A stretch of DNA of 64,000 nucleotides from Echiichthys vipera (taxonomy: Eukaryota > Chordata > Actinopteri > Perciformes > Trachinidae): contig OY829659.1 in the NCBI GenBank assembly GCA_963691815.1, positions 5,640,015 through 5,704,014 of the forward strand, written 5' to 3'. The notes beneath the pieces are model-generated. The model was given only the letters and a program-made list of their open reading frames with translations, did no database searches and had not been told where the DNA came from. A program made the position numbers and the translations under genes. Positions 9,824 through 21,563 of the stretch are shown here, one piece after another (within the stretch, counting starts at the first letter, position 1; each line of letters opens with the position of its first letter).

Positions 9824-10793
9824 GTTGAGTGTATCTGCTGACTTGTTTCCTCCTCGCCTCGTCTGATTAGTCAGCGAGGATCCCGTCCATATTGTGGGAC
9901 TCTATACGATGAGTAATCCAGCTCCCATTCAGTCAAATGAACCAGCTGCTGCCTCTGGACACACACACACACACACACAGTGTCCATGATGAGACTTCCT
10001 TTAGTTGTAGTTTGTTATTTTTAATTCTCCAGTTTTTTTTGTGCATTTCCTCCAAACATCAAACTGCGCCGTTACTTAGTGTCATGTGAGGTCACCTGCA
10101 TAAATATGTCAGACAAGGACGGAAGTGTCGGTCATTGTAAATGTCAGTTTGAGGGTTTGAATCCTCAGCCACACACGAGACTGTCAGCGTTAAAACAGCG
10201 AGAGGAGACGCATTTCAGATCCCTTCTCGGTAAAAATCCTGCCTGCATTTGTTGAATCAACAGCAGCTATCATCACTCTGCGATCTTCAATAATCAAAAG
10301 GATCATATTTGTTATGAAGGAAGAGACGAGACGCTTTGATTCTTTAGAAAAAAGGCAAGAAAAATGTCTTGGAGGCAAAATAAAGTGCGCAGCTGATAAA
10401 ATCTGTCTCGTCCTTGAGAACATCATAGAAATCCTCCAGGAGCCTAAATATTTAAGGTTCGCTGTGCCAACAACAGCCTCCCGGTTGTCATTGGTTACCT
10501 GGAGGCTGTAAACTCACAATGAAATAAGAAGAAAGTGTCATCAGACTCATGAGAGAAAGACAAGGAAAGAATGCGCCTGCACTCATTCGTGTAAAGTGTT
10601 CAACGGCTCAAGTCCTTTAACATTTTGGTTTGAACGACGGCATCTTTATTTTTTGGGCTTTCCAACAACAGAAACACACGAGCAAGAGAGTAAGGAATGG
10701 ATTCCTCTCATCCTCTGTAACAAATCGCAGGCCAATGGGGTAGAGCTGTACGGTATGGTCTAAAATTTATGTCACAATATAATTTGAAGCATA
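9820..10793. other. Intergenic, nothing recognised
   Basis: No dispersed repeat or gene recognised apart from the short CA tract near 9970. Open frames at 10190-10511 overlap on both strands and show no domain. Confidence 0.45.
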
Positions 10794-11188
10794 CTCACCT
10801 ATGGTCATGAAAGCTGGGTCATGACCGAAAGAACCAGGTCGCGGGTACAAGCGAAGTTCAGCATCCGTGAGGAACTCGGAGTAGAGCCGCTGCTCCTTTG
10901 CGGTGGAAAGGAGCCAGTTGAGGTGGTTCAGGATCATCTAGTAAGGATGAACCCTGGGCGCCTCCCTAGGGAGGTGTTCCAGGCACGTCCAGCTGGGAGG
11001 AGGCCTCGGGGAAGACCCAGGACCAGGTGGAGAGATTAGATCTCCACACTGGCCTGGGAACGCCTCAGGATGCCCCAGTTAGAGCTGGTTAATGTGGCCC
11101 GGGAAAGGGAAGTTTGGGGTCCCCTGCTAAAGCTGCTGCCCCTGAGACCCGACCCCGGATAAGAGGCTAAAGATGAGATGAGATGAGA
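10794..11188 (+). mobile_element. RTE/Rex3-type LINE, 3' end of ORF and tail
   Basis: The translation contains the C-terminal signature of RTE-clade non-LTR retrotransposons: MTERTRSRVQA, then SIREELGVEPLLL, GRLPREVFQARPAGRRPRG and RPRTRWRD. In frame after that TAG stop the consensus tail continues (LAWERL, then EREVWGPLLKLLPLRPDPG, then a second stop near 11160). A block of ~35 codons is missing after RSRVQA. The element ends in a (GATGA)n tail at 11168-11188, close to the (GATGG)n of Rex3. It is 5'-truncated, dead and has no TSD that I can define. Confidence 0.8.
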
Positions 11189-12370
11189 CAGTAACAGTAT
11201 TATACCATGGAATATTAGTTTATCTTAACATTTCTGTACAAATGCCTCTGAATTACTGTACTGAAGTAAAAGTTTGAGGCTTTTAACTTATATATTTTCT
11301 GTTGATGCTACTTTACTTCTACTCACCATGAGGATCCTATTTCATGATGCTTTTACCGAGTCCATTTTATCCTTTTCTTTGGTGTCACGGTTCTGAAGCC
11401 TCACTGGGAAGAACAAGAACTCTTTGAACCAAACAGTGAAATGGTCAGGTAAGCTGCTGGGCGAGTCAGCGGGACCCCTCTTCCCTGTTTATATCAGTTA
11501 CATGAATGGAGACAGGAAACAAACCCTGCTTGCCTGGATGAAACTCTTGTTTTGGGACTCATCCCCGACCTCAACCTGCCTCAATAAACAGAGATTCATC
11601 ATTTTATTACTGCATCCCCTGCTTTTAATACATTGAAAACCCCACGACGGATTACTGCGCTTTACTTTTCGTCATACGGACAAAAGAATCACGAGAACGG
11701 TCTGATCGTCAACTGGTGGGGATTTGACTTCGGCAATAACATTACTTAAACAACTTAATGAAGCCATCATGTGCATATTTAACACCAATTTATGGATAAA
11801 ATAAGAGATGAAAAGAGACTTTATTGTCCTCCATTTGCAGTAAGAACAACATTATGTTTCTCCTGGTCACCGCTGCGAAACCAAAAACAATGAAAGGATG
11901 CAACTTGCACTTCCAAACAATACAAAATATTAATGAAAGTAGTGCGTTTAAAGAGGTCCTCCAGAGGCTGAAATGTATTGATTTTATATTTCATGTACGT
12001 GCTTGCATGTGTAAATTATCCGCCCTGCCTGAAAAAAAGGGCCCCAAAGCCACAGTCTAATGAAAAGAGAGCCTCTCTGTGTTGTTCAGCGAGGAGCTTT
12101 TGGTTTGCATAATGCCACTTTTGTTTCTAATAGTTTGTAGTACTTTGTGGTTCCTTGTAATCTTCGCCTGAAGAGTCAGCTTTATGTGAAGGCAAAACCT
12201 GGAGCGCTTTATTGGACATTTTAAGAATCTAATCAGCCAGTAAACAGAATGAGGAGAATAAACATGGAGCAACTCCTCTTGTTTATCACAGTTTAAAGTT
12301 TAACTGCTCCGCTGCAGCACACTGAACCCTGGACCATGAGCGCACACACGCACGCACGAACGAACACACA

Positions 12371-12372
<2 letters not shown>
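11189..12372. other. Intergenic, no gene
   Basis: Mixed AT-rich sequence. A short fragment near 11225-11330 (ctgaagtaaaagtttgag, ctactttacttctactcacc) resembles the agtattcag MITE family but is too degraded to assign. Nothing else recognised. Confidence 0.4.

Positions 12373-12436
<64 letters not shown>
12373..12436. repeat. (CA)32 microsatellite
   Basis: Uninterrupted CA repeat preceded by an imperfect CACG stretch. Confidence 0.95.
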
Positions 12437-12440
<4 letters not shown>

Positions 12441-12880
12441 ACAGCCCTGCACCGTGTGTTTGTTGGTCTTCTTTATCTATTGACCTCCGGAAGTATTTGT
12501 GATTCTGTCTGCACACACAGTGCGTGATAAGGCCAGGAAGAGAGTGTGGACACAGGATGTTGAGTTAACACTGGGACAACATGAGAGCGGCTTATCACAC
12601 GGAGGAGCAGCCACGACACAACAGTATTTGGCAAAGGATTACACTCTGCACGCTGCAGGGAGAGCCTGTACGGCTGCACAGAGACATACTGTGAAGGTTG
12701 AAGCAGGCAGGTAGACCCAAAGGCAGAGTGAGCGGACAGGAGACAAGAACCAACCAAAGTGGGAAAAATAAAGGCTGAGCAGAGATCAAATAAAGCTTCA
12801 ACACTTAAAAATATATATATCAATCTGTTATTTTTAAAGTTGTAGTCCGTAAGATTTTCATCTGTCTAATTGTGTATTAG

Positions 12881-13232
12881 TGTTGGCACGGTGAAGTGGT
12901 GGTTAGCACTGTCGCCTCACAGCAAGAGGGTTCCTAGTTTGAATCCTGCCTGGGTCCCTTCTGTGTGGAGTTTGCATGTTCTTCCCGTGTCTGCGTGGGT
13001 TTTCTCCGGGTTCTCCGGTTTCCTCCCACAGTCCAAAGACGTGCATGTGTTAGGTTAACTGATGACTCTTAATTGCCCGTAGGTGTGAATGGTTGTCTGT
13101 CTCTGTTCGTCTCTATGTGCCCTGTGATAGACTGGCGCCCTGTCCAGAATGTACCCTGCCTCACGCCCGATGTCAGCTGGGATTGGCTCCAGCCGCCCCG
13201 CGACTCCGATAGGGACAAGTGGGGCAGCTGAG
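12881..13232 (+). mobile_element. SINE-like dispersed fish element, near full length
   Basis: Contains, in order: ggcacggtgaagtggtggtt agcactgtcgcctcacagca (12885-12924), gaatcctgcctgggtccctt, gtttgcatgttcttcccgtg, ttttctccgggttctccggt, tcctcccacagtccaaagac, ttgcccgtaggtgtgaatgg, gatagactggcgccctgtcc and gctccagccgccccgcgact. This is one of the commonest interspersed elements of percomorph fish. The first half has RNA polymerase III-like A/B-box spacing, but I cannot confirm the promoter. Shorter copies lie at 35825-36055, 46981-47118 and 60143-60350 (reverse). Confidence 0.75.
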
Positions 13233-13653
13233 TATTCAAATTTGTGTGTTTGTGGAGACATTCCCTCTCTAAATGGAAATCCGCCGCCATGTTAGTGACG
13301 CTGCTAACAGTGGTAGGTCTGCTGCTGGAGCGTTCACCTTTATCTGATATCTGGAACTTCAAACTTCTGAGTCAGGCTTAAAGTAATTGCAGAAGTGTAA
13401 TAGGAACATGTGTGTGTGTGTGTATTTAAGAGGGGAGCATATAGGGGAGGGACCAGAAGTAGAGAGGTGATCGTGTGTCAATAAAGTTTACAAAAGGGCA
13501 AAAAAAAGTCAACACACAAGATGGAGGCTCTGAAAGAACAGTTACATCTTACCGCCAAAGAGGCCGCTAGAAACAACAACTCTCAAATCTGACGGATCGT
13601 GACTTTAAATGCCACGGTTATATCGGTATATTGTGCAAGAGGAGACAAATATC
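13233..13653. other. Intergenic, nothing recognised
   Basis: No gene or repeat family recognised. A short GT run is at 13412-13426. Confidence 0.4.
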
Positions 13654-13965
13654 TAATTCAATTCAATTCAATTTTATTTATAGTGCCAAATCATAACAAA
13701 AGTTATCTCAGGACACTTTACAGAGTAGGTAAAGACCATACTCTATGACTTATTTATGATTTACATAGACCCAACAATTCCCCCGTAGAGTACGGTGGCA
13801 ACGAAAACCTTCACTATAACAGACAGGAACGTGGGACAGACCCAGCTCTGTGGAGGACGGACATCTGTCTTGACCTGGGGAGGAAGAAAAGGAGAGAGAA
13901 AGAGAGAACAGATGGACAGAGAGAGACAAAGACAGACACAAAGACAGAGACAGATACCTACATAA
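13654..13965 (-). mobile_element. (AATTG)n-tailed dispersed element, reverse copy
   Basis: On the minus strand it ends with aataaaattgaattgaattg (13654-13680). It carries acaaagtgtcc/gagataac words around 13700 and cccaacaattcccccgtaga (13765-13790) in the plus-strand reading. The left section holds ccagctctgtggaggacgga and tgtcttgacctggggaggaa. Near-identical sequence in the opposite orientation is at 59890-60142. Non-LTR-type tail; class (SINE or LINE 3' end) not settled. Confidence 0.65.
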
Positions 13966-16100
13966 TATCTGGCTTCTACAGTTCTTACGGTTATGAAACC
14001 TTGACTTCATGCAACTGTGGTTAGGCTGTAAATCCTGACATCCCTACGTGTCACACCCCTGACATAAATATATCTGAAACAGTCTCACCCTGGGCTCATG
14101 CACGTGTCAGCATCTTTAAATTTCCTGATCCATAACCACACTACATCTTTGCATCTTTATCTGTCAAACAAATTAAAATGACACAGGTTGAGATGATTGT
14201 AAAGTGTAAAAGAGGCAACTGCTCACATGAAGCAGGCCCTCAGAGGCCCTGAAGCTGTTTTTAATTGGCTGGTTTGTGGTGGTTTGATGAAATGCAAATA
14301 TGCTTAAAAATATGCAGCACTCACTGTGGAGCCCAGTGAAGCCACAGTGGAGCCTTGGGAAGAACATGGGAGAGAGCGGAGATGCGACATCTCCGGGAGG
14401 TCGTGGTGAGTATTCTGCATTTCAGCAGTACTTTCTACTGTTGGGCAACCAGTTATTTCACAAGCCTGTCATTATGTTAACATAAGTATTTGTCAACAAA
14501 AAGATCTGCTTTGACTACATTTAACCCTTAGGAACAGTGGTGTTGACTGACTGAGATGATTCTGCCTTCCTCTCGTCCCAGGGCTCCTCTCCATCTCCGA
14601 CCCTGAACGTATCTAGACGCATCCAGGAGCTGTATGTGAGAACGTGAATGTCTGAATAAGTTGAACGGGACATTAACCAGATTTTTCAATCTACCAGCTG
14701 CTGAGTGCAAAGTCCATGTAATTGAGTACTTAAAAAGAAGAAGTGAGTTTTTCTAGGAGATCAAATAGATCAGTCACTGAGCCACCCGTGAGTTTTGAAG
14801 CTTATACATGTCTTTTAAAAAAGGATGCAAACGTTATTGTGCCGTACAAGCGAAGTCAGTTGGAAGCTAGTGGCCAACGTTAGCTTTTTACTTCTGCCGT
14901 TTGCGCTTCACAAATCATAAAAGTGGTGTTCATATCTTGCTGTTTATAATGTGTAAGTATCATAATTGTTACACAGCTTATTCTCTTTGATAATTGCCTT
15001 TTTGTCAAGGGAACCCAAGGCCATGCTAACTTTTGGGTCGGCCTACAAAAATACGTCATCCCTGCAGCTCTCTATGTTCGATTGATGGAGCAGGTCATGT
15101 ACAATGAGTGAGTGTGTGGGAGTAAGGATGAGGGTTTTTAATCATGCATCTGGTGCAAAACCAGAAGAAAACAAAGATCTGAGGGTGAAGAAGATGAGTT
15201 ATTTACACAAAGCCGGCCACGAAGAATGTCTAACTGGGGAGAAAACGAGATTTTGGGAACTCGGACCGACGCCGGGATCGTCAGCAAAGGACTTGGTTGT
15301 TTATGATCCACATCACGTCCTGCCTCCTGCACGCTCGGCCCGGGCGCCACCCCTCGCCTATACCAAACAGTATTTCCAGTAAGTGAGAAAGTGTCTGACA
15401 CGGAGAGTCTTCTGCCGTGTGCTGCAGGACTATAACTTCAGGTTTCTGGTATGTGTCAGAACTGTAACAGCGTTTTAAGGTTTAAACGTTTCACGTGTCA
15501 CACGGAGAAATCTCGCTTCTGCTTTTTCAAATGAGCACATCGCTTGAAATATATCGGTGTGTCTGAGACAGAGTGATGCTTTCACTGGGACAGTCTGCAA
15601 CAGGCCGGATCAGGTAACATCAGAGAACAGACAAAGGTCACTGGCGACGCAGCAGCAACACCCCCCGCCTGGCGTCTACGGTTACCCACAGAGCCAAAAC
15701 ACAGAGCTCTGTCAAAGAATATACTAAATACATCTGTTTCTTTTTCTCTTACTGTAAATCATCATCTCTTCCAAGCACACAAAGCTCAAATCTATGAATG
15801 AAAGAATAAAGAAGTTCTGGTCATTAGTGTCTCGTCTTTGTCTCCTTACACCCAACGCTTCGCTCTGTAAACATCCTGCAGTGAAACACATGAAAAGCTC
15901 ATATTGTGATATTGTCGGAGGCACCCGGAGCTGCACATGCAGACAGGAGGGGCCCCATAACTCTGGCTTCCCCTCCGCCCGTCTCTGCTGCTGCCGACTG
16001 GCCTTCGTTATTTATTGCTCTGTAATTTCTGCAGACTAATTGATTTGGCTCGGCTTTCAGGCTGCAGGGAGACAGGAAGTCATGTAACCAAGGGGTTAAG
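13966..16100. other. Intergenic, no gene; possible old repeat at 14840-15075
   Basis: A stretch at ~14840-15075 contains ggccaacgttagctttttac and aaaatacgtcatccctgcag, words I associate with a fish dispersed repeat (low certainty). Open frames at 15104-15401 on both strands have no recognisable domain. Nothing else seen. Confidence 0.4.
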
Positions 16101-16225
16101 AGGGAGGAAAGTGTGTTTCTGTGTGTGTGTGTGTGTGCGTGTGTGTGTGTGAGGGGAGGGGAGAGAAAGAAGTGTGTGTCAGGGATGAGTGTCCTTGTGT
16201 GCGTGTATGTGTGTGTGTTTGCGAA
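16101..16225. repeat. GT-rich microsatellite cluster
   Basis: Runs of tgtgtg at 16123-16151 and 16196-16220 separated by a gaggggaggggagag purine tract. Confidence 0.85.
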
Positions 16226-16358
16226 CAGATGTGATATATCACATATTCACTACTGGATGTAAATAACTTTGTCAGATCTCACGTCTCAAAGGCCTGCGTG
16301 TGTACGGCTGTGCAAAACTCTCTTTGGTACACATATCCTCAGTATTTGTACTAATTAT

Positions 16359-17197
16359 CAGTGGTGGAAGAAGTATTCAGATTCTTCAAATTGTGAAAAT
16401 ACTCCACTTTAAGTAAAGTCCTGCATTCTTTAAGACTTTAAAGTCTCTTTATATACTGTTTGGTTGTTTAATCTACAGAAATGCATCATATTCTATAAGA
16501 TAGACGTGATAGAAGCAATGCAATTACATACAAAGTCAAAGTCAATGTACATGCACGATTTCAAGATGGGCAATGCTTTACTCGCAACGCACGTCAGCCA
16601 ATAAGCAATCAGAAGGGATGGGGGATGGGGGGGGGGGGGTACTTGGCAACAATGGAGGAGACGTATCTCGGACTTCCACAACAGATACAGCAACGGTGGT
16701 TACCTCAGCCTTGGTTGATGAGAGAAGGGAAACAGCTGATGAAAAATGTTTATATACAGTAGGCGGGTTTGCATCATCATCGCATGGATGACGCAATTGG
16801 CATGTTTGGCACGTTTGCCACGTTTGGTGCAATGATCCAAATATGATCAAGCAGGGCGTTTACTCGCTTTTGATTTCATCATGTCTTACACATCCGGTCT
16901 GAACGCGACATAAAAAGTGTTGAAAAATGCATTTTCTCCAGCTGATCCAAGAAGCTTTTTAAAGACTTTATTTACCTTAGGATGGAGGAGAATCTTCTCA
17001 ACACATAAACGAACACTTCATCCTTAAGGTTTATCACAAACATTCAACATCGACACATCTGGAGATACGGGATTTTCACTGCACAGGAAGGAGATGAAAA
17101 AGTAACTGAAGCTCTCAGATAAATGAAGTGCAGTTAAAAAAAGGACAATATTTACTTCTGAGATGATGCAAACACTCAAGTAGAAGAAGTACAACGT
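16359..17197 (+). mobile_element. 'agtggtggaagaagtattcag' MITE, copy 1, with nested insertion
   Basis: The left part (16359-16501) reads cagtggtggaagaagtattc, aaaatactccactttaagta, then atgcatcatattctataaga. The right part resumes around 16915 with tctccagctgatccaagaag, cttatttaccttaggatgga, aacacttcatccttaag and ends atttacttctgagatgatgc / caagtagaagaagtac. Both halves occur in the same order at 33416-34170. The ~410 bp in between (16502-16910) do not belong to this family and are most likely a separate insertion. Other copies: 26251-26607 (reverse) and 45830-46110. Confidence 0.6.
16502..16910. mobile_element. Probable nested insertion within the agtattcag MITE
   Basis: This block contains tacatgcacgatttcaagatgg, a G-run (16620-16640), and gcgggtttgcatcatcatcg / aatgatccaaatatgatcaa. 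The gcgggtttgcatcatcatc and aaatatgat words recur at 61726-61795, so it belongs to a family with a second copy there. Ends are not resolved to the base and no TSD was found. Confidence 0.4.
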
Positions 17198-17924
17198 ACA
17201 TTAGTGATATGTGTGCACAACTGCAGTAAGTATTGCAGGTCAAAGTTGAACCACGGAAGCGGTCAAAGACGTCACTACGCTCACTTTCAACAGCACTGCT
17301 GCCGTGTCTCCGTGTGCTGCAAAAGAAGGACGCAACTGTCTTTGGAACAGGAGTAAATCTCCACTTGTCAAAGATTTTCAAATGTAAAAACGTTGATTGT
17401 GAGAGAAGCAATCTAAAGACTTGCAGCAGACATCACATATATTATAAATATTCAAGCAAGCGTGACTTTGAAAAACATGTAAGGATCCTTTTAAAAACCG
17501 TTTTGGAGAAACGAGACTCCAGCTGTAATAAAGTACAGTTCTGCAACTTAATGGTAAGATTAAGCCGATTCTGCGAACTGATCTTTATCATGTAATGAAA
17601 TGAAAGAAAACAAACCTGAGGCACCACAGTGTGCTTTTTAAAAATAGTCAGAAGGAATGCAAATTAAACATTAAGTACGTTTAATTAGCAGTTAATGGGG
17701 TGAGACACACAAAGACACAAGTATGGTCCAGACCGAGCAGCATTCAGCGTTCAGTCAGCATTAGATTTATGGCTCGGTGCTAAGTGGTTTCAGGTCCCAA
17801 AATGAGGGTTCAATTAAATTATCCCCCAGACAACACTGAATGAGTTCAGCCTGCTCGCTGTAAAGAGCATCAGTGAACGAAGGGTCCAGCTGTTCTGTCA
17901 ACAGAAAGCTTTCAGGGGACACTC
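17198..17924. other. Intergenic, no gene recognised
   Basis: A 120-codon open frame at 17233-17595 is Lys/Ser/Leu-rich with no domain and no splice support. I treat it as chance. Confidence 0.45.
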
Positions 17925-18628
17925 AGTAAAGTAACCCGAGTAACGTAACGCAGTAACCTGAATATAGTCTTTCCCCGATTAAGGGAATAATCAGTTTATT
18001 GAAGTTCCCCAAGGACACATGAAAGAGGTTGAATGGGAGTAACTCGACCTCTGGTACAGTAGGTAGTGTGGAGAACATGGACGACATTTGGACAGAGTTA
18101 CGACAGATACAGGTCCTCCCTCGGTTTAGAGCATGGGTGTCAAAGTGATCCAGTAAAGGGCCGTGTGGCTGCAGGTTTTCATTCCAACCAAGCAAGAACA
18201 CACCTGACTCGACTTACTCAATCACCTGAATCGTCTTCACACAGTTGATTTGTTGGACCAGGTGTGTTTTTGATTGGTTGGAATGAAAACCTGCAGCCAC
18301 ACGGCCCTTTACTGGATCAGTTCGACACCCCGGGTTTAGAGGTAAAGGTTGAGTTGTTGTTGTGTATTTCACGTTGTTTTCTGCGCCGTCGCTCCCCGAT
18401 TTATTCTATTTCTGGGTCAAAAACCACTGCAGCGGAGTGAGGGGTGGAAGTTTGAACCTACTTAGCATGTACAGACGTGTAACCCAATATTACTCCGGGA
18501 GCGCTGTTTACATGCACGAATACCCCGATTACTGAACGAGTTAGCTAGGTCTGTTAACCGAGGTATGAAAACTTCGATTTTACCCGGGTTACGGTGTTTA
18601 CATGGGCGTTTAATAAACCAGAGTATTG
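17925..18628. mobile_element. Older host repeat with 'gggttac...tttacatg' words, interrupted
   Basis: The left segment has gtaacccgagtaacgtaacg and cgattaagggaataatcag. The right segment has tttacatgcacgaatacccc, ttttacccgggttacggtgt and ttacatgggcgtttaataaa. The two together resemble a fish DNA-transposon-derived repeat with inverted acccgggtta-type words. The palindromic MITE at 18132-18333 sits inside it and the second one lies at its right edge. Confidence 0.4.
18132..18333 (+). mobile_element. Palindromic hAT-type MITE, copy A, TSD GTTTAGAG
   Basis: A 202-bp fold-back. The left arm starts CATGGGTGTCAAAGTGATCC and the right arm is its near-perfect complement, ending with ggatcagttcgacaccccgg. 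About 75 bp of each arm pair (including gtggctgcaggttttcattc). The exact 8-bp duplication GTTTAGAG is at 18124-18131 and 18334-18341. The 8-bp TSD and GGGTGTC ends fit hAT. Confidence 0.85.
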
Positions 18629-18636
18629 CCTTAAAG

Positions 18637-18839
18637 TAGGGGTGTCAAACTGATCCAGTAAAGGGCCGTGTGGCTGCAGGTTTTCATTCCAACCAAGCAA
18701 GAACACACCTGACTCGACTTATTCAATCACCTGAACTGTCTTCACACAGTTGATTTGTTGGACCAGGTGTGTTTTTGCTTGGTTGGAATGAAAACCTGCA
18801 GCCACAGCGACCCTTTACTGGATCACTTTGACACCCATG
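18637..18839 (+). mobile_element. Palindromic hAT-type MITE, copy B, TSD CCTTAAAG
   Basis: A 203-bp copy of the same family, nearly identical to copy A (shared caggttttcattccaaccaa, ttgttggaccaggtgtgttt). The exact 8-bp duplication CCTTAAAG is at 18629-18636 and 18840-18847. Because the two TSDs differ, the copies are independent insertions only ~300 bp apart. Confidence 0.85.
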
Positions 18840-18847
18840 CCTTAAAG

Positions 18848-20535
18848 TGTAGTGTCTATAAGAGTGATGCTAACAGCCAGACATAGCGAAGTTCTATTAA
18901 ACTTCAATAAAACTGAACTTCAGTGCATTCAGTAATCAACTTGTTTGGGCTGCCTCTCAATATGAGCGTAGCCGGCTGCTACAAAAAGCTGTTTTGGATG
19001 ATTTAGCCCTCTGCCCCGAGCTCATCAGTGTTAGCCACGTCTGGCTGCTCACGAATCTCCAGAATTTCTCTGTTAATAGATGATCAACGAAAAAAACTGC
19101 CTCAACGGCTTATTTGATGTATATTCATGCTGAAAAAGACCGTGGGTTCTGGAGTTACACTTTAATGTCTCCCTGGAGCCTCGATATATATTTCCCAAAT
19201 GAGCACAGTCGCTCAGATGCTACGTTGTCAAGTTTCAGCGAAGAGGTCCCGCAAATATTTGTCAAACGTTTAGAGCCCCAGCATCTGTTGCATGTGCGTC
19301 GTGTTGCAGATGTCGACAAGATAAAGTGAGCGAGGAAGTTCATAGCAGTGGGGAGGGAGAGAGAGGGGAGAAGAGAAGGTCGTGTCTCTGACAAGGAGGC
19401 AGAAAAATGTGTGAATAATCCAATCCAACCCAAAACTACACGGCTGCCTCTTTCTTAGTGGAGAAAATGTCTGGATCTGAACTGAGACACGCCGGTGCTG
19501 GCGAGACTTCTCCAACAGTCAAGCCAGCGTCTCTTTAAGAGGACAAATAAAGGATTTAATAGCATGAGTGAAAACTGCTCGGCTCAGTGGTGCGTTTTCT
19601 GAATGAACGACTCTGGAACATGAGTCGATGTCAAGATATTTCTTTTTCATTGGAAATTACATGTTGTTGTTTTTTTTAATGGGACATAAACCCGTTATAT
19701 TCCAGACCAACCAGTAGAAGTTACTGCTGCAGTGACCGGGACGTGATCCCTCATTGGTTTCACACACAACAATACAGCCAATACAGAGGCGAAGACCCGC
19801 CCCGTCCACTAGAACCCCATGGGACCTCAGTGATTGTAAAAAATGAATGGGTCTCACTGCAGGTATTGTAATTACTTGCTGGTCCCAGTTGTTATACGCC
19901 CTGAATTAGAAGTATGTTGTTTGTGGATCCAAATGATAATTTTTCATGTCAATAGTTTGACCATTTGTCGTTCAGTTTAAGGCTGTAGAGAAAACACAAT
20001 GAGATGGACTACGTGTCATGTCGTGTATGTGACATCACGTCATCACAGGGATTCAGAGCCGATCAAACCAAGACGCTGTTGTGTTTTGTTTCTGAATATG
20101 TGTCCAAAATTGTCAAAAAGCGGAGAAGTGGAGCAGAGATATCGCCATGTCTGTACCAGACACCGGTGGAGATGTGTTCGCGTCAAGAGCAGTGAAGAGT
20201 TGTAGTTCACAAAGAGGCCTCACACAAATACCTACCATTATCAAACTTCTACGCCGTAAATGGTAGTTTTTTATTGCATTTAAAATTATTTTTCAAGACC
20301 ACAAACAACATATGTGAAATTCATGGCACAATCCAACCTGGACCAGAAAATAATTATTATTAGCCATACTGTAGAATACATGCATCAGAAATTCATATTG
20401 AGGTCTTTGTACCCGAAATACAACCGCGGGAATTCGCCACTCTATTGTATTCGTTGGATTATACAACCACGCCTTCAGGGGCCACTATACTCCCCCTGAA
20501 GTATCTCTATACTTTCTGAAACCCAGAAAAGTATA
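18848..20535. other. Intergenic; probable old dispersed repeat at 19670-20530
   Basis: No gene. Words such as aaccccatgggacctcagtg and aaaaaatgaatgggtctcac around 19810-19860 recall a fish repeat, and cagccaatacag is similar. Assignment is low certainty. Short frames at 19999-20205 have no domain. Confidence 0.35.
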
Positions 20536-20539
20536 GAGT

Positions 20540-20917
20540 TTCCGGCCAAGGCCCGATTGAGAGAGGTGGGCTTTAGTAAAGCACGGATGCACGCGCACGG
20601 GCACAAGCATTGACGGCGGTCATGAGACTATTTAAATACTGTTCCCTGCGACGGACATTTAACAAGATGCGGCTGAGCGGTTCACGGTGGTCTGATGAGG
20701 AGCTGGAGTGTTTACTGCAGATTTGGTCGGATGAAAATATTCAAATACAGTCGGACAACAAAAAAACCCAGAGGGGTGATGGCTTCTATAAGCAAGAAGC
20801 ATTTGAGGCGAGACCCGGACCTTTTGAATAGTGTGAGTGCACGCTGGGCTTAGGCCGCGGGGATCAATCACGCAAAAAGCACGGCTCGGCTCATACGGGC
20901 CAAGTGTGAGTGTGCCC
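20540..20917 (+). mobile_element. Harbinger-like MITE, copy 3, left end missing
   Basis: The right terminus ccaagtgtgagtgtgccc is followed by TTA (20918-20920), matching the family's end. The interior shares gattgagagaggtgggcttt with copy 4 and the Myb/SANT start with copies 1 and 2. The left terminal repeat is absent or replaced, so the start coordinate is approximate. Confidence 0.65.
20667..20831 (+). pseudogene. Myb/SANT-like N-terminus inside MITE copy 3
   Basis: ATG at 20667 opens 54 codons: MRLSGSRWSDEELECLLQIW then SDENIQIQSD, after which similarity is lost. Of the three copies this is closest to the expected first helices of a Myb/SANT-like domain (W-S-D-E-E-x-x-x-L-L-x-I-W-x-D-E-x-I-Q). 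It lacks the rest of the DNA-binding domain and has no partner transposase here. Confidence 0.55.
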
Positions 20918-20920
20918 TTA

Positions 20921-21558
20921 AAGGCCCCTTAACTGTGCTAAACATGAAGTTTCACGATCGAATAAAGGCAAAAATATTCCGAATATAAATAAATGATGGT
21001 GTTTATTTGGGCAGTGCTGCATGATCAGATGTTCTCGTGTGGTTTGAGAAACAGAGAAGACAGAGAGCAGCGAAGTCTTTCCTCAAAGGTGTGAAAGAAA
21101 AGCAGACAGCAGATGTGATCCAGGCAGGGGGTCCGTCTCATCCCTCCCCATCCAGATGACTTATTACCTCTCGCTGTGTTTGTCTGTCTCTTTTCTCATG
21201 CTGACTGTGCCCGCTGCATGTTACCGATCACACGGAAATCCATCTTTTCAGGCTTTAAGTAATGCGTTTATGTCCAAGCCACCGCGGCCCGGCCATTGAG
21301 CGTCCTATGAGGACCTCCTGGCCATGCACCGTCCCGCAGCTCATTTAGATGTTTTCTACTTTCCCTGCCACAACTTGTTGGGATCTGATCTGAAACTCTC
21401 AACCATCCAATGACCTGCCGCTGCAGTGTTTTCTTACCGAAACGAACCGAACCACGCTTCAGTTTGAGCCGAACCGACGCCATCTCTTTTTCCATCGGAC
21501 CAGGGTCGAGGTGTTTGGGTGACGTTCACACCTGGAATTTTGGTAATTTGATCAAAGT
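20921..21558. other. Intergenic, possible fish MITE fragment near 21430-21540
   Basis: The words gaaacgaaccgaaccacgct, gagccgaaccgacgcc and gtgacgttcacacctggaat resemble a fish repeat with acgaaccgaac motifs. No gene. Confidence 0.35.
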
Positions 21559-21563
21559 GAAAA

